Assembly (NCBI GenBank): GCA_030407315.1 | Contig: JALQPE010000721.1 | Coordinates: 1-27,539 of the forward strand | Source of the DNA: Asparagopsis taxiformis | Lineage: Eukaryota; Rhodophyta; Florideophyceae; Bonnemaisoniales; Bonnemaisoniaceae | DNA length: 27,539 nucleotides | Direction: 5' to 3' | Part shown: positions 17,896-26,926 of the stretch, piece after piece | Numbering within the stretch: the first letter of the stretch is position 1 | How the letters are laid out: the number at the start of each line of letters is the position of its first letter | Made by a program: the position numbers and the translations under genes | The notes under the pieces: generated by a model | What the model saw: only the letters and a program-made list of their open reading frames with translations | Told to the model about the DNA's origin: nothing | The model's database searches: none

Positions 17896-18406
17896 ATCAA
17901 GATCGGGGAGAAATAAGCGGAGGAAACCTTGGGAACATGCTAAATGTTCGAAACAAGGCGCGATAGATGCGCGAAAAGAAATATTTTCCGAAACTTGCTA
18001 AATACAGAAATCCGTTCCGCAGCGCAGCGTGGTGTATGTCTTGGTATGCATCTACAGCGGAGACTAAATTTGTCTGCCACAGCGCCACACCAACCCATCC
18101 ATCGCTGCCGCTGTCATCGTTCCCCGACCCGGACCGCAACCTGCTTCGCTAACAATTAGCGATCCCGTTAGGCTGCTATTTTCCGAGGAGGTGGCGCACT
18201 AGCATGGCGCGAAATGATCTCCTTTTGCCACCATAGGGAATGCTGGCGAATGCGCCCATTATGGATCCAACATTTCTCGTTTGTGGTTTTTTACGCCGGA
18301 GAGGTTTATGCTATGCCGATATTGTCGCCGACCACATTGTATTTTGCACAAGATGATTAACGTAATACGGGTTGCTGGGTTGGCGTAATGACACTGTCGC
18401 CTCAAG
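17896..18406. other. Gene-free stretch
   Basis: Only short overlapping ORFs on both strands (17944-18159 +, 17897-18139 -) that lack recognisable motifs. I see no repeat or RNA gene. Confidence 0.4.
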
Positions 18407-18703
18407 ATGCGGTAAGGAAGCAGGCTATGAAAGAACTGGTGTTTCTCCGGAATGATTCAGTATAGATTGCGAATGTGAGATGATCACCAATGCTGTTTTC
18501 TATTGGATGGCGCTTGACGATTGTAGGAATGCGAATAGTCTGTTCGGTATGGCAGCTGAGTATGAGCAAAGTGCGTTTATCGCTGAGCAGCTCAATGGAC
18601 ATGCTGCCATGATGGGCTTCTTCATCGGTGTTGTGACTGGGGCAGTGACCAGCAAGGGGATTATTGAGCAGTTGAAGATCATCTTTTCACCGCTGTTGTA
18701 AGT
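18407..18703 (+). pseudogene. Second, diverged copy of the NLR C-terminal module
   Basis: The translation AMKELVFLRN, then TNAVFYWMALDDCRNANSLF and GMAAEYEQSAFIAEQL aligns along its length with MKELMCFLERF...IPLFYWLKLDECKDEHSLFSMVDENGHSVFITEGFL at 16855-17030. The DNA is similar too (TTCTATTGG, GTTCATC/GTTTATC). Stops and a frameshift near 18465-18480 separate its start from the rest, so it is a fragment. It ends at TAA 18699-18701. It could be an additional repeat unit of the same ancestral gene or the remnant of a second NLR. Confidence 0.5.
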
Positions 18704-18771
18704 GTAATGACTAGTGCAGATGTTGTAGATTAGGTTTGTAATGTACATGTGCTGCAGTGATCTAGATTGCA

Positions 18772-18800
18772 CATGTTAACATGACTAGCAATTGCTAGTC
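18772..18800. repeat. Overlapping perfect palindromes (12 and 18 bp)
   Basis: CATGTTAACATG at 18772-18783 is followed by GACTAGCAATTGCTAGTC at 18783-18800. Neither has a spacer. Confidence 0.85.
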
Positions 18801-19156
18801 TAGTGCGGAATAAATATCGTACCCATGGACTGTCAGGTATCATGTGATGAGAGTATTGGAACGTTGTACTAACTTCGTGTGTTCTCGAATCGCGGATGTA
18901 CATGGTGGAATAGAGTGGATTTTATGTCAATCAGGCTGTCGCCTGAAGACGAGAGATAAAGCTGCTGTACCTATGGTGGATGCAAAGTTGGCATCTGGAT
19001 ATGCAGAGGATGAGAGGATGATATGTTGTTGACACTGATATCAACTGCACGGATGGTTACTGTGTAGCTAAATTTCTTCATTGGCGAACTTGTGCCAAGC
19101 TGCCATAATCATCCATTGGCGGACGCAAGGCACCAGCTAGATTCCATACTTGGTTC
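18801..19156. other. Stretch without supported gene
   Basis: A 62-codon + strand ORF (18841-19032) has no recognisable features. The - strand continuation of the Harbinger-like ORF is not readable here. I see no repeat. Confidence 0.4.
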
Positions 19157-19555
19157 TCAACTGCCATACCGCGCAGCGAAAGCAGTATACTCTAGCGCAG
19201 CTGCCTTTGAACGCACATGAATTCCCTTTCGATATCTACGGCTATTGACCTCCATCACCCGTTCCACACACCTGGCAATCATGCAATACGACTTCGTCAT
19301 TCCAGACCCCATGTATACCACCATATGCCCAGACGTAGCATAGCTCCCAGACAGACCACAAAGTACCTTTGCGACAACATGTGCCTGATACACTAGCTCA
19401 GGTTTCGCCATGTCTGAGAGTGCCCGAGTATCGACAAATACATTGCTCTGCGGGGAAGGAGCTGCAGTAGTTGCAGGACTTACTTCGGGTGACGGTAACA
19501 GACTATGAGCTGGTGCGGGAGGACGGGATTTCAGGACAAGCTGTCGGAACTGTAA
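19157..19555 (-). pseudogene. PIF/Harbinger-like transposase fragment
   Basis: The open frame is 132 codons, with ATG at 19411; upstream of that it is Pro/Ser-rich (PPAPAHSLLPSPEVSPATTA). The core reads VVAKVLCGLSGSYATSGHMV, MGSGMTKSYCMIARCVERVM and ALEYTAFAARYG. This resembles the helix-turn-helix segment of DDE_Tnp_4/Harbinger transposases (L-x-x-L-x-x-G-x-x-x-x-x-x-x-x-G-x-S-K-S-x-x-x-x-x-x-x-R-x-x-x-x-x), which sits just before the first catalytic Asp block (normally GxPxVIGxxDGT). The ORF stops at ARYGS, exactly where that block should start, so the catalytic part is missing. A TTACAG at its 5' edge could be a splice acceptor. The assignment is from pattern memory only. Confidence 0.4.
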
Positions 19556-19720
19556 TTACTCTGTTTTCTTACAGTAAAGTCATCGTTAAGGCGGGTTTTC
19601 TTCTTCAGGACAAGCTGTCAGAACTGTAATTACTCTGTTTTCTTACAGCAAAGTCATCGTTAAGGCGGATTTGCTTCTTCAGGACAAGCTGTCGGAACTG
19701 CTATTCTGTTTTCTTACAGC
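19532..19720. repeat. 74-bp tandem repeat (about 2.5 copies)
   Basis: Units start at 19532, 19606 and 19680 with CAGGACAAGCTGTC. Each contains TTTTCTTACAG, and the first two continue with AAGTCATCGTTAAGGCG. The unit shares the TTACAGCAAAGTCATCG word with the hairpin array that follows. Confidence 0.85.
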
Positions 19721-19742
19721 AGAGGCAGTTTACCCAGGTTAC

Positions 19743-19930
19743 TTACAGCAAAGTCATCTTAACGATGACTTTGCTGTAAGAAAAGAAAACATTACAGCAA
19801 AGTCATCGTAACGATGACTTTGCTGTAAGAAAACAAAACATTACAGCAAAGTCATCGTAACGATGACTTTGCTGTAAGAAAACAAAACATTACAGCAAAG
19901 TCATCGTAACGATGACTTTGCTGTAAGAAA
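19743..19930. repeat. 49-bp tandem array of 37-nt hairpins (4 copies)
   Basis: Units start at 19743, 19792, 19841 and 19890. Each holds a 17-bp arm TTACAGCAAAGTCATCG, a 3-nt loop (TAA) and the exact reverse complement, then a 12-nt A-rich spacer (GAAAACAAAACA). Only the first unit has a mismatch (CTTAACG) and a GAAAAGAAAACA spacer. The same hairpin recurs singly at 21681-22820 and 23599-23745. Confidence 0.92.
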
Positions 19931-20025
19931 CCATGGTAAACCAACTTCTCTGTAAGCATATGAGAGGGACTGATGTTTCTCACTCGGGAAGAAGAAGGAG
20001 ACGATTTCGGACCCCGCGAAAAGGC

Positions 20026-20735
20026 TGCAAAGTGGTCTGAAAGGGTTGGGGTGGTTCTAGGGAGCACTAAAACTTGTTTTAATTGCACTCAAAGCTTCTC
20101 GCTTGCGTGGAGGGGCTAGTAGAATTCATCGATTTTTGGTCATCAGATTCTCACAACTGGAGATGTGATGGTCAAAATTGAACTTTGTCCGAATGATGTG
20201 CAAGTGGTCTGTAAGGGTTGGAGTGGCTCTAGGGAGTATGGATAAGTGTTCTATGAGTTCGTAAAGCTGCTGGCTTGCGCATTAGGGCTGACAGAATGCA
20301 ACGATTTTTAGTCACCAGATTCCCACAACTGGAGATGTGATGGCCAAAATTGAACTTTGGCAGAACGAAGTGCAAGTGGTCTGGGAGGGTTGGAGTGGGT
20401 CTGGGGAGTACTGTAACCGGTTTTATTCGCCCTGAAAGCTGGTGGCTTGCGAGGTAGAGCTTCTGGAGTTCACTAATTTTTGCTAGCCAGATTCTCACAA
20501 CTGGAGATGTGATGGCCAAAATTGAACTTTTGTCGGAACGAAGTGCAAGTGATCCGTTAGGGCTGGAGTGGCTCTAGGGAGTACGGAAAAGTGTTTTATG
20601 CGTCCGTAAAGCTGCTGACTTGCGTTGTAGTGATTCCAGAATGCATCGGTTTTTGGTCACCAGACTCCCACAACTGGAGATGTGATGGCCAAAATTGAAC
20701 TTTGTAAGAACGAAGTGCAAATGTTCTGGATGCCT
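20026..20735. repeat. 172-bp tandem repeat (about 4.1 copies)
   Basis: The anchor CACAACTGGAGATGTGATGG occurs at 20152, 20324, 20496 and 20669, and AGTGGTCTG-type anchors at 20031, 20203, 20375, 20548 and 20720. The spacing is 172, 172, 172-173. The copies are diverged by substitutions. The nucleosome-like unit length and array form resemble satellite DNA, but the array is short. Confidence 0.9.
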
Positions 20736-21395
20736 TCAAGTGGCTTGGAAGCGTACTCTGGACAAGTTTTCGGACCTTGAAGAGGCTCAACTGCACAATG
20801 CTGATATTGAAATGAAACATCCATATAGTCCATTTTTAACTAGAACTGCTGGAATGGATTGCGTAGTCTATAGAGGAGCAATGTAGTTATATAATAGAGC
20901 CAGAAGCATGCCTAAACAACCTATCTCTCATGTCTCTAGTTCTCCTTCATCATTCCAGTCTCCCTTCCTGTGACGCACTGCGCCTCTGGTGTCACTTCAC
21001 ACGCCCCTCCTGTGCATTAAATGCCTGTCTACCACTTCCATATTCTACTCATACCACCACCTTCATTTTACCCCATGCCTACCATCCTATCCTTTACCTT
21101 CTGTCCTTCAATCCTAGGCTAACCTACTTCATAACCATCGATGTAAAGTGAATATCTAGATTCCTAGCTACTTGAGAGTATAGTTTATTATAACCGGAAA
21201 CGGACGGTTTTGTATAGTCAATGTGCTACACAGCACCAGGAGTAGATTTTGCGCATCGATAATCTATGCTTGATATTGGAGGGACCAGCTTCTTGTAGCC
21301 TCGGAAAATGTGCAGGTAGTACCTTTCCAGAGGTCCTGGAGGTGTTCACACCAACTCTAGTCCATTTTAACGAGTTTGAGTTTCGACCGCCAGCT

Positions 21396-21446
21396 TGCAT
21401 TTTCTCACGACAGAGATTCTGAGAATCTCTGTCGTGAGAAAATGCA
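21396..21446. repeat. 51-nt perfect palindrome (25-bp arms, 1-nt spacer)
   Basis: The left arm begins TGCATTTTCTCACGAC and ends GAGATTCT; the right arm from 21422 is its exact reverse complement. Only the right arm is matched in the sister unit near 23360 (TCTCTGCCGTGAGAAAATG). A 14-bp palindrome ACCACCATGGTGGT follows at 21454-21467. Confidence 0.92.
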
Positions 21447-21680
21447 TTTTCCCACCACCATGGTGGTTGTAATTTTGCGTGCTCCTCTCGCAATACTGAA
21501 TATTTTAGGCAGTTTAGGCCGGGTGAACAAGACACAGATTGCTCTTCAAAGCCGCCCGAAGCCGTCGAAACCATCCTTCCACAATGTTCCCGACTTCACA
21601 ATTCCTATCTCACCCTTCCCAAGGTGAGAGAGGGACCAAGGTACCAGCCGCTTACAGCTGAGGCAGTTTACCTGGGATGC

Positions 21681-22820
21681 TTACAGCAAAGTCATCGTTA
21701 CGATGACTTTACTGTAAGAAAAGAAAACATTACAGTGGGCGAAGGATTTTACCGGGTGAAAAAATCACCAAGAATTTTTTACCGGGTAAAAAATCGTGGC
21801 TACTGTAAGAAAAGGAAACATTACAGTGGGCGAAGAATTTTTACCGGGTAAAAAATCGTGCCTGCTGTAATGTTTTCTTTTCTTACAGCAAAGTCATCGC
21901 AACGATGACTTTGCTGTCAGCACCCGTGGTAAACGGCCTCAGCTGTAAGCGGTCTTGCTTCACCCTCTCTCTCATGTATCTTATCCTGCTTTATCCCAGC
22001 CTATCCCAACCTCCCTTCCTGTGTCGACTCCGGCGTCACTCCAGCCGACCCTTCGGTGAGTGGAATCCTTGTCTACCACCGCCATAGTCTACTCATACTA
22101 TCCCCTTCATGTTGCTGCGTAGCTACCCTCCCATCCTTCCTGATAGTCCTACAATCCTAGGCTTGCCTGCTTACCAACTATATTAGTATAGAAGACAGCT
22201 AGATTCCTAGTAGCACAAATCTATAGTGTGCTAAAAAGGGCAATTTGGTGTGGCCACTGTGCCACATGGCACCAGGAATAGAATCTGGCCACGGATACTC
22301 TATGCTTGCTCTCAGAGAGGACAGCTTCGCCCATGCTCTGAAAACGTGCTGTCAGTACCTTTCCAGACGTCGTGGAGGTGCTCACACCAGCTCTAGTTCA
22401 TTTTAGGGAGGTTGAGTTTCGACAGTCAGAATTTCACTGTTGACAAAATTGTGTTTCAAGTTTTGTGCACTCCTGCCGCTGTACCAGGCAGGGTACCCAG
22501 CACAGATTAGGTGAGCACGACGCAGAGTGCTCCCCAACGCCGCCAATAGCCGTTCAAACCATCCCTTTGCCATGTTTTCCGGCTTCACAATTCCTTGCTC
22601 ACCCTTCCCAAGGTGAGGTAGGGACCAGGCTCCCAGCCGCTTACAGCTGAGGCAGTTTACCAGGGATGCTTACAGCAAAGTCATCGTTACGATGACTTTG
22701 CTGTAAGAAAACGTTTTCATTACAGTGGCCGAAGAACTTTTTACCGGGTAAAGAAACCATGGCTACTGTAATGATTTGTTTCCTTACAGCAAAGTCATCG
22801 TAACGATGAATTTGCTGTAA
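21681..22820. repeat. Dispersed hairpins with ACCGGGTAAAAA spacers
   Basis: Copies of the TTACAGCAAAGTCATCG hairpin occur at about 21681-21717, 21885-21917, 22671-22707 and 22787-22823. They flank TACAGTGG(G/C)CGAAGA and TTTTACCGGGTAAAAA words, so each cluster is itself an imperfect inverted repeat of two hairpins around a short centre. Confidence 0.8.
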
Positions 22821-23191
22821 GCATCCCTAGTAAACTGCTCCATCTGTGAGCCGTTGGTCTCAACCCTCGCTCTCATGTCTGTTGTCCTCCATCATCTCCA
22901 CCTCCCTTCGCCCTGCGCACCGCGTCTCTAGTGTCACTCTGCCCGCCCCTTTGGTGCATGAAATACTTCTCTACCACTGCCATAGTCTTCACATACTACT
23001 GCCTCTATACTTCTGCATGCCTACCCTTCCTTCTTCCTCTCCCGTGCTAGGCCCAGAGCATATCCTACTTCCTGAAAATCATTGTACAGTGAGGAAGTAG
23101 AATACTAAGCAGATCGCTAGAGTACACTGCAAATGTAAGTAGCTATGGTTGGTGTGGTACCCAGCACCCTACCTCCTTCATGAGTAAGCTT

Positions 23192-23231
23192 TGGTCGCAG
23201 AATTCTGCGACCATAGCGGTTAACCGCTATG
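23192..23231. repeat. Two overlapping perfect palindromes (22 and 20 bp)
   Basis: TGGTCGCAGAATTCTGCG plus ACCA spans 23192-23213, and CATAGCGGTTAACCGCTATG spans 23212-23231. Neither is a palindrome in the equivalent positions of the other two units. Confidence 0.9.
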
Positions 23232-23598
23232 CTCGATTTCGGTGAGGAAAGCCCCCCGCATGCTCAGGAAAACTTCTGATAGTACCTTTCCAGCGGTCTG
23301 GGATGTACTCCAGACCTTTTCTAGCTCTTTTCAGCGAGGTCGGATATCGGCCGTCCGAGTCTCTGCCGTGAGAAAATGGTGGCACAAATTTTGTGCACTC
23401 TTGCTGCGATATCATGTATTGCAGCCAGCTCAGACCCGGTTGAGCGTAACGCAGAGTGCTCCCCAGAGCCGTCAACACCCGTCCAAACCAACCGCTCGCG
23501 ATGTTCCCGACCTCACACTTCCCTTCCTATCCTTCCCAAGGTGGGAGAGTGACTAAACTCCCAACCGCTTACAGCAGAAGCAGTCTAGAATAGATGCT

Positions 23599-23745
23599 TA
23601 CAGCAAAGTCATCGTTACGATGACTTTGCTGTAAGGAAAGGTCTCCATTACAGTGGCCGAAGAATATTTTACCGGGTAAAAATTATGGCTGCTGTAATGA
23701 TTTGTTTCCTTACAGCAAAGTCATCGTAACGATGGCTTTTCTGTA
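23599..23745. repeat. Hairpin cluster of third unit
   Basis: The hairpin at about 23599-23635 uses loop TTA; a mutated partner at about 23713-23745 reads CGATGGCTTTTCTG. Further decayed copies run to about 23900. Confidence 0.75.
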
Positions 23746-23931
23746 AGGAACCGTTGCCATTACATTGGCGGCAGAATTTTTACCGGGTAAAAAATTACCA
23801 AGAATTTTTATACGGGGTAAGAAAATCGTGACTGTTGTAATGATCTGTTGCCTCACAGCAAAGTCATAGCTACGATCGCTACCATGACTTTTCTGTCAGC
23901 GCTCCGTCGAAACTGCCACTGCTGTAATTAC

Positions 23932-23967
23932 AGAGAATGAGGAAGGCTTAAGCCTTCCTCATTCTCT
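23932..23967. repeat. 36-bp perfect palindrome
   Basis: The arm AGAGAATGAGGAAGGCTT is followed with no spacer by its exact reverse complement. It marks the end of the third large repeat unit. Confidence 0.92.
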
Positions 23968-24310
23968 CAATTGTTGCAGACGAAGACGACTGCGTCATTA
24001 CGCTCATCGCCTTCTTGTTCTATTCCAGTACCGCCCGCCATCGTTTCCTCTCTTGCTCATAACGAACTTAGTATTTTATATCTCCTGCGATACAATACTT
24101 CACTCTCCAGCTGGAAGGAATGCATAAAGGCAACTTCTCAAATTGTTTTTCAGCAGATGTGCCGTCTGAAAGGGAGTTTTCTCGCTCATCAGTGAAAAGT
24201 AGTACTTCTTCTCCAGTCGTTCGTTTCCCTGCATTGAATCTCCTATTCTTTTCCCGGGGAGGCTCAGTCTCATTTTTTTATCAGGCATACCGGGTTCAGA
24301 GCATCTTGGG

Positions 24311-25364
24311 TTATCTTTTTCGCTTCTTATCCAACCTGGACTTGTTTTCATCGCTTCCACCAGAACTCCTGCTTCTTCCCGATTTATCCTCGTCCACTTC
24401 AGCATCTTCATTTCCTTCCTTATCCGGGCTAGTGCTGTTAATTTCTGGCGTCCTGATTCGAAGTTTCAGTATCACAGAGCGGTTCTGCACAACTTCAACA
24501 TGGTCTCCTTTTCCAGCCGGGTCTATGTCCATGCAATCACTATTGTCCAAGTTGATTTCCACGCTTTGCGTATCGCTTCTATGTTTCCTTCCCTTAGGAC
24601 GATCTTCTCTGACAATCCTTCCCGGAGAGTTATCCCTAGCACGACGCTCCTGTTCTTTTTGGAGCACAGCAAAACGTTTAGCAGGACGTTTCTGTTCTCC
24701 GACTCTTGCTGCAGCAAGACAGTCTGCTGCTTCTTTTGAGGTTCTGAGAGGTGCCTCTTCTACCGCTTCGGCAACAGCAGGATCAACTCTTCAGCCACGA
24801 CAATTGGAGTGATTTCCTGTTCTTGCTCCACAAGAGCAGAAACTTCCTGTTCTACTTCTGCGACAATAGATTCTTACTCTTTTCCTTTTTGCCCCAATAA
24901 CAGCTGCTTGTTATATTTCTCTGGGGGTCATACGACTCCGTTCTCTTTCCTCTTCGGCCTTGGTAAGATGAATTGCCTTTGCCCCCGTAGCATATTCCAG
25001 TTTGTCATAAAAACTGTTTGTAAACATCCCGTTCTTGGTTCTCATACTTCTTCTGTCTATCACGTCGTCATGAAAGTCAACAAGGACGAATAAAATGCGC
25101 TGTTCAATGCGATGATCAGTATCCCCGACCCCTTTCGAGTTTTCTGCTACCAAATCTGTTCGCACGAATTGCTCCATCGTTGCAGACTTCTTCAACCACT
25201 TGTGAACGACTTCTGACATTCACTTTGCGAGGATCAACTTGCATTTCAGGCGAACTGTACTGGGAAGTAGTGATCATTGTCTCGCTAGCTGAGGGAGAAT
25301 TAATCTTCTCCACTACTTCTCTGCCACTACTTTCAACCCTTATAAAACCTTTCCAGGGTTTCAT
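24311..25364 (-). pseudogene. Charged protein gene, unrecognised, multiple frameshifts
   Basis: The ATG at 25364 opens MKPWKGFIRVESSGREVVEK and SSPEMQVDPRKVNVRSRSQV. After a frame change near 25200 it reads HKWLKKSATMEQFVRTDLVA, IEQRILFVLVDFHDDVIDRR, TKNGMFTNSFYDKLEYATGA and KAEEERERSRMTP. After further breaks (near 24920, 24870 and 24790) come EVEQEVSALVEQEQEITPIV, then the longest clean stretch, to AGA-AAA-AGA before the stop at 24311. That stretch is Glu/Lys/Arg-rich (AAARVGEQKRPAKRFAVLQK) with a very charged C-terminus (EDKSGRSRSS, KKRKR). The gene would have been roughly 350 codons, likely nuclear (basic tail). It could be an element-encoded DNA-binding protein, but no family is recognised. 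Confidence 0.45.
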
Positions 25365-25820
25365 TCGATCAGATGAACTGGTTCACCACAATTATTTGTC
25401 CTATGTTTATTACTTTCTGCTGAATTATTGTTATTGCTATTTTATCCGGGCTGGACCTACTCAAAATGGTTTTGCTTGTATCGCATTCCCTCAAGACAAA
25501 CCTGTCAAAGACGTATCCATTTCCGTTTATTACGCAGTGATGCTCTAAAAACTAATACTGAATCTGATTTTCTCATACATGTCGTTCCTACTCGTATACT
25601 ATACTATATTCTCGGCCCTATTCACAATGTGAAAACACGATCTCTCGTTTAATCGTACTCGGTGTGATATCTTAAATTAGCATACATTTATTTATTAAAA
25701 TGCAGATTCACTGCTCGCTTGCAACATGAAAATCATAAATTTTTTTCCACACCGCTTTTTCCTAACCGCCACCATCTACGTGGCCCACTTTGACTGCCTG
25801 CCAAGTGTGCTCGGAGCATA
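25365..25820. other. Gene-free AT-rich stretch
   Basis: No ORF I would support; it may include the 5' flank of the - strand gene ending at 25364. Confidence 0.4.
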
Positions 25821-25823
25821 CAA

Positions 25824-25990
25824 TGACGTCATCGATATATACCATCCACATCATCACTGTAAGCGCGGACTCCTCGTCCAGGAAAGTGCGCCATTTTTCT
25901 TACTCTTCACCTCCCCCTTTCCTGTATGCCCCATATGCTAGTGTTTTTCCTATATTTCTGTAGTGATGACGTCATTCTAGACCATAAAAG
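25824..25990 (+). promoter_or_regulatory. Two CRE-like palindromes with TATA-like boxes
   Basis: TGACGTCA (the 8-bp bZIP/CREB-type site) occurs at 25824-25831, followed by CGATATATACC, and again at 25967-25974, followed by CATAAAAGG at 25982-25990. Two identical 8-mers 143 bp apart, each just ahead of a TATA-like word, suggest a promoter facing right. Function is inferred. Confidence 0.35.
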
Positions 25991-26008
25991 GCGGTCGAAG
26001 ATACGATC

Positions 26009-26314
26009 ATGTGCGCCTCTTCTGCCAGATCATGTGCTTCCAAGCATAATTCGCACTCTAGCCATCGTTTTACTGGGCCTCCCATCCCACCGCTCTGTTT
26101 CAAAATTATCCCTCTATTGTTCTCCTACACTTCTTTTCCGCCCGTAGAGTACTACTTAAACGACAGATTCTGGAAATCCCTGTTTCCATCTCCATATCCG
26201 TCGGAAAACGAAGCAACAAAAATTACGGTCTGGAAGCGGTATAGATGGTACGTCACCAAATTTCACGCCACTAACCCAGTATTCTATTCGTTTTCTCAGG
26301 TTTCCAGTCGGTGA
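26009..26314 (+). CDS. Small ORF downstream of CRE/TATA motifs, unrecognised
   Basis: The ATG at 26009 lies about 19 bases after the TATA-like word. The 101-codon ORF has a Ser/Pro-rich start and a protein-like second half rich in aromatic residues (VEYYLNDRFWKSLFPSPYPS, ITVWKRYRWYVTKFHAT). It ends with CAGTCGGTGAGT near 26304-26315, which could be a splice donor (GTGAGT), so the true gene may continue. No family is recognised, and the - strand ORF over the same bases (26156-26410) is an equal contender. Confidence 0.2.
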   Translation: MCASSARSCASKHNSHSSHRFTGPPIPPLCFKIIPLLFSYTSFPPVEYYLNDRFWKSLFPSPYPSENEATKITVWKRYRWYVTKFHATNPVFYSFSQVSSR

Positions 26315-26925
26315 GTTTTCCACTTCTCCTTTCATTTCTCTTTCTCTCTTACCACTTCTCCAATTATTTTCTGCTCTGCCTGTGAGTACATATTTCGATT
26401 TGGGATGCAATGGTATTTGTTAAGGTACGTTATTCTCCTGGTAACCAACAGTTTTCCTCTCCAATTCAACGTCACTAACTTGTTTCCTTTCACTACATCA
26501 TTTTTTGCTTCTTCTCTTCATTTCCTAGCTTATTCATGCTGCTCAATCAGTTGATAGATTTGTAGACTTTTCTAGTAGTTTTAGTTTTACTCGTCAGAAT
26601 AGTGTTAGTTGTAGTAGAAGTAGTTTTAACATAGGGATAGTTTACTCTCAATGTAGCCTGCGCAAATAAACAAACCCAGAGTGAAGCTTCCCATATTGCA
26701 CCCTCTTAGATTTCTACCTATCCTACCGCTTGTACCTCTCTCTAGCTCATAGTCACTACGAAACAAAGATCCTAGCCGTACAATTGTGTCCATTCCCACG
26801 TAGATACCGTCCATGCCCCATCCTCATAGCACTAGAACTGCCTCCTTCTACCCCAAAAAGATGCCCACGACAGCATGACGCTCCATCTCATCCACCACTC
26901 CCAGACACCGAATTTTACTATATCA
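26315..26925. other. Gene-free stretch
   Basis: CT-rich at 26320-26360, and poly-TAGT-like text at about 26570-26640. No ORF or repeat I would defend. Confidence 0.4.
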
Positions 26926-26926
26926 G

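Larger units (their letters stand above)
20925..23931. repeat. Three diverged tandem units of about 0.9-1.05 kb
   Basis: Units begin at CTCTCATGT near 20925, 21969 and 22870. Each unit has, in order: a CTCCCTTC/GTGTCACT block with CTACCAC...CATA-TCT; a TACCTTTCCAG block; GTTTCGAC/ATCGGCCGTC; GCAGAGTGCTCC-like text; CAATTCC/CCTTCCCAAGGTG; then a hairpin cluster beginning CCGCTTACAGC and containing TTACAGCAAAGTCATCG hairpins and ACCGGGTAAAAA words. No ORF is conserved across the units, so they are probably non-coding. They may be a non-autonomous element amplified in tandem. Confidence 0.8.

Noticed and set aside
19743..19930. CRISPR array
   Set aside because: Regular spacing looks tempting, but the 'spacers' are identical A-rich 12-mers, the repeats are full palindromes, and the context is eukaryotic.
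24120..24812. + strand ORF of 230 codons
   Set aside because: Antisense shadow of the Lys/Glu-rich - strand pseudogene; it reads as Ser/Leu/Phe-rich low complexity.
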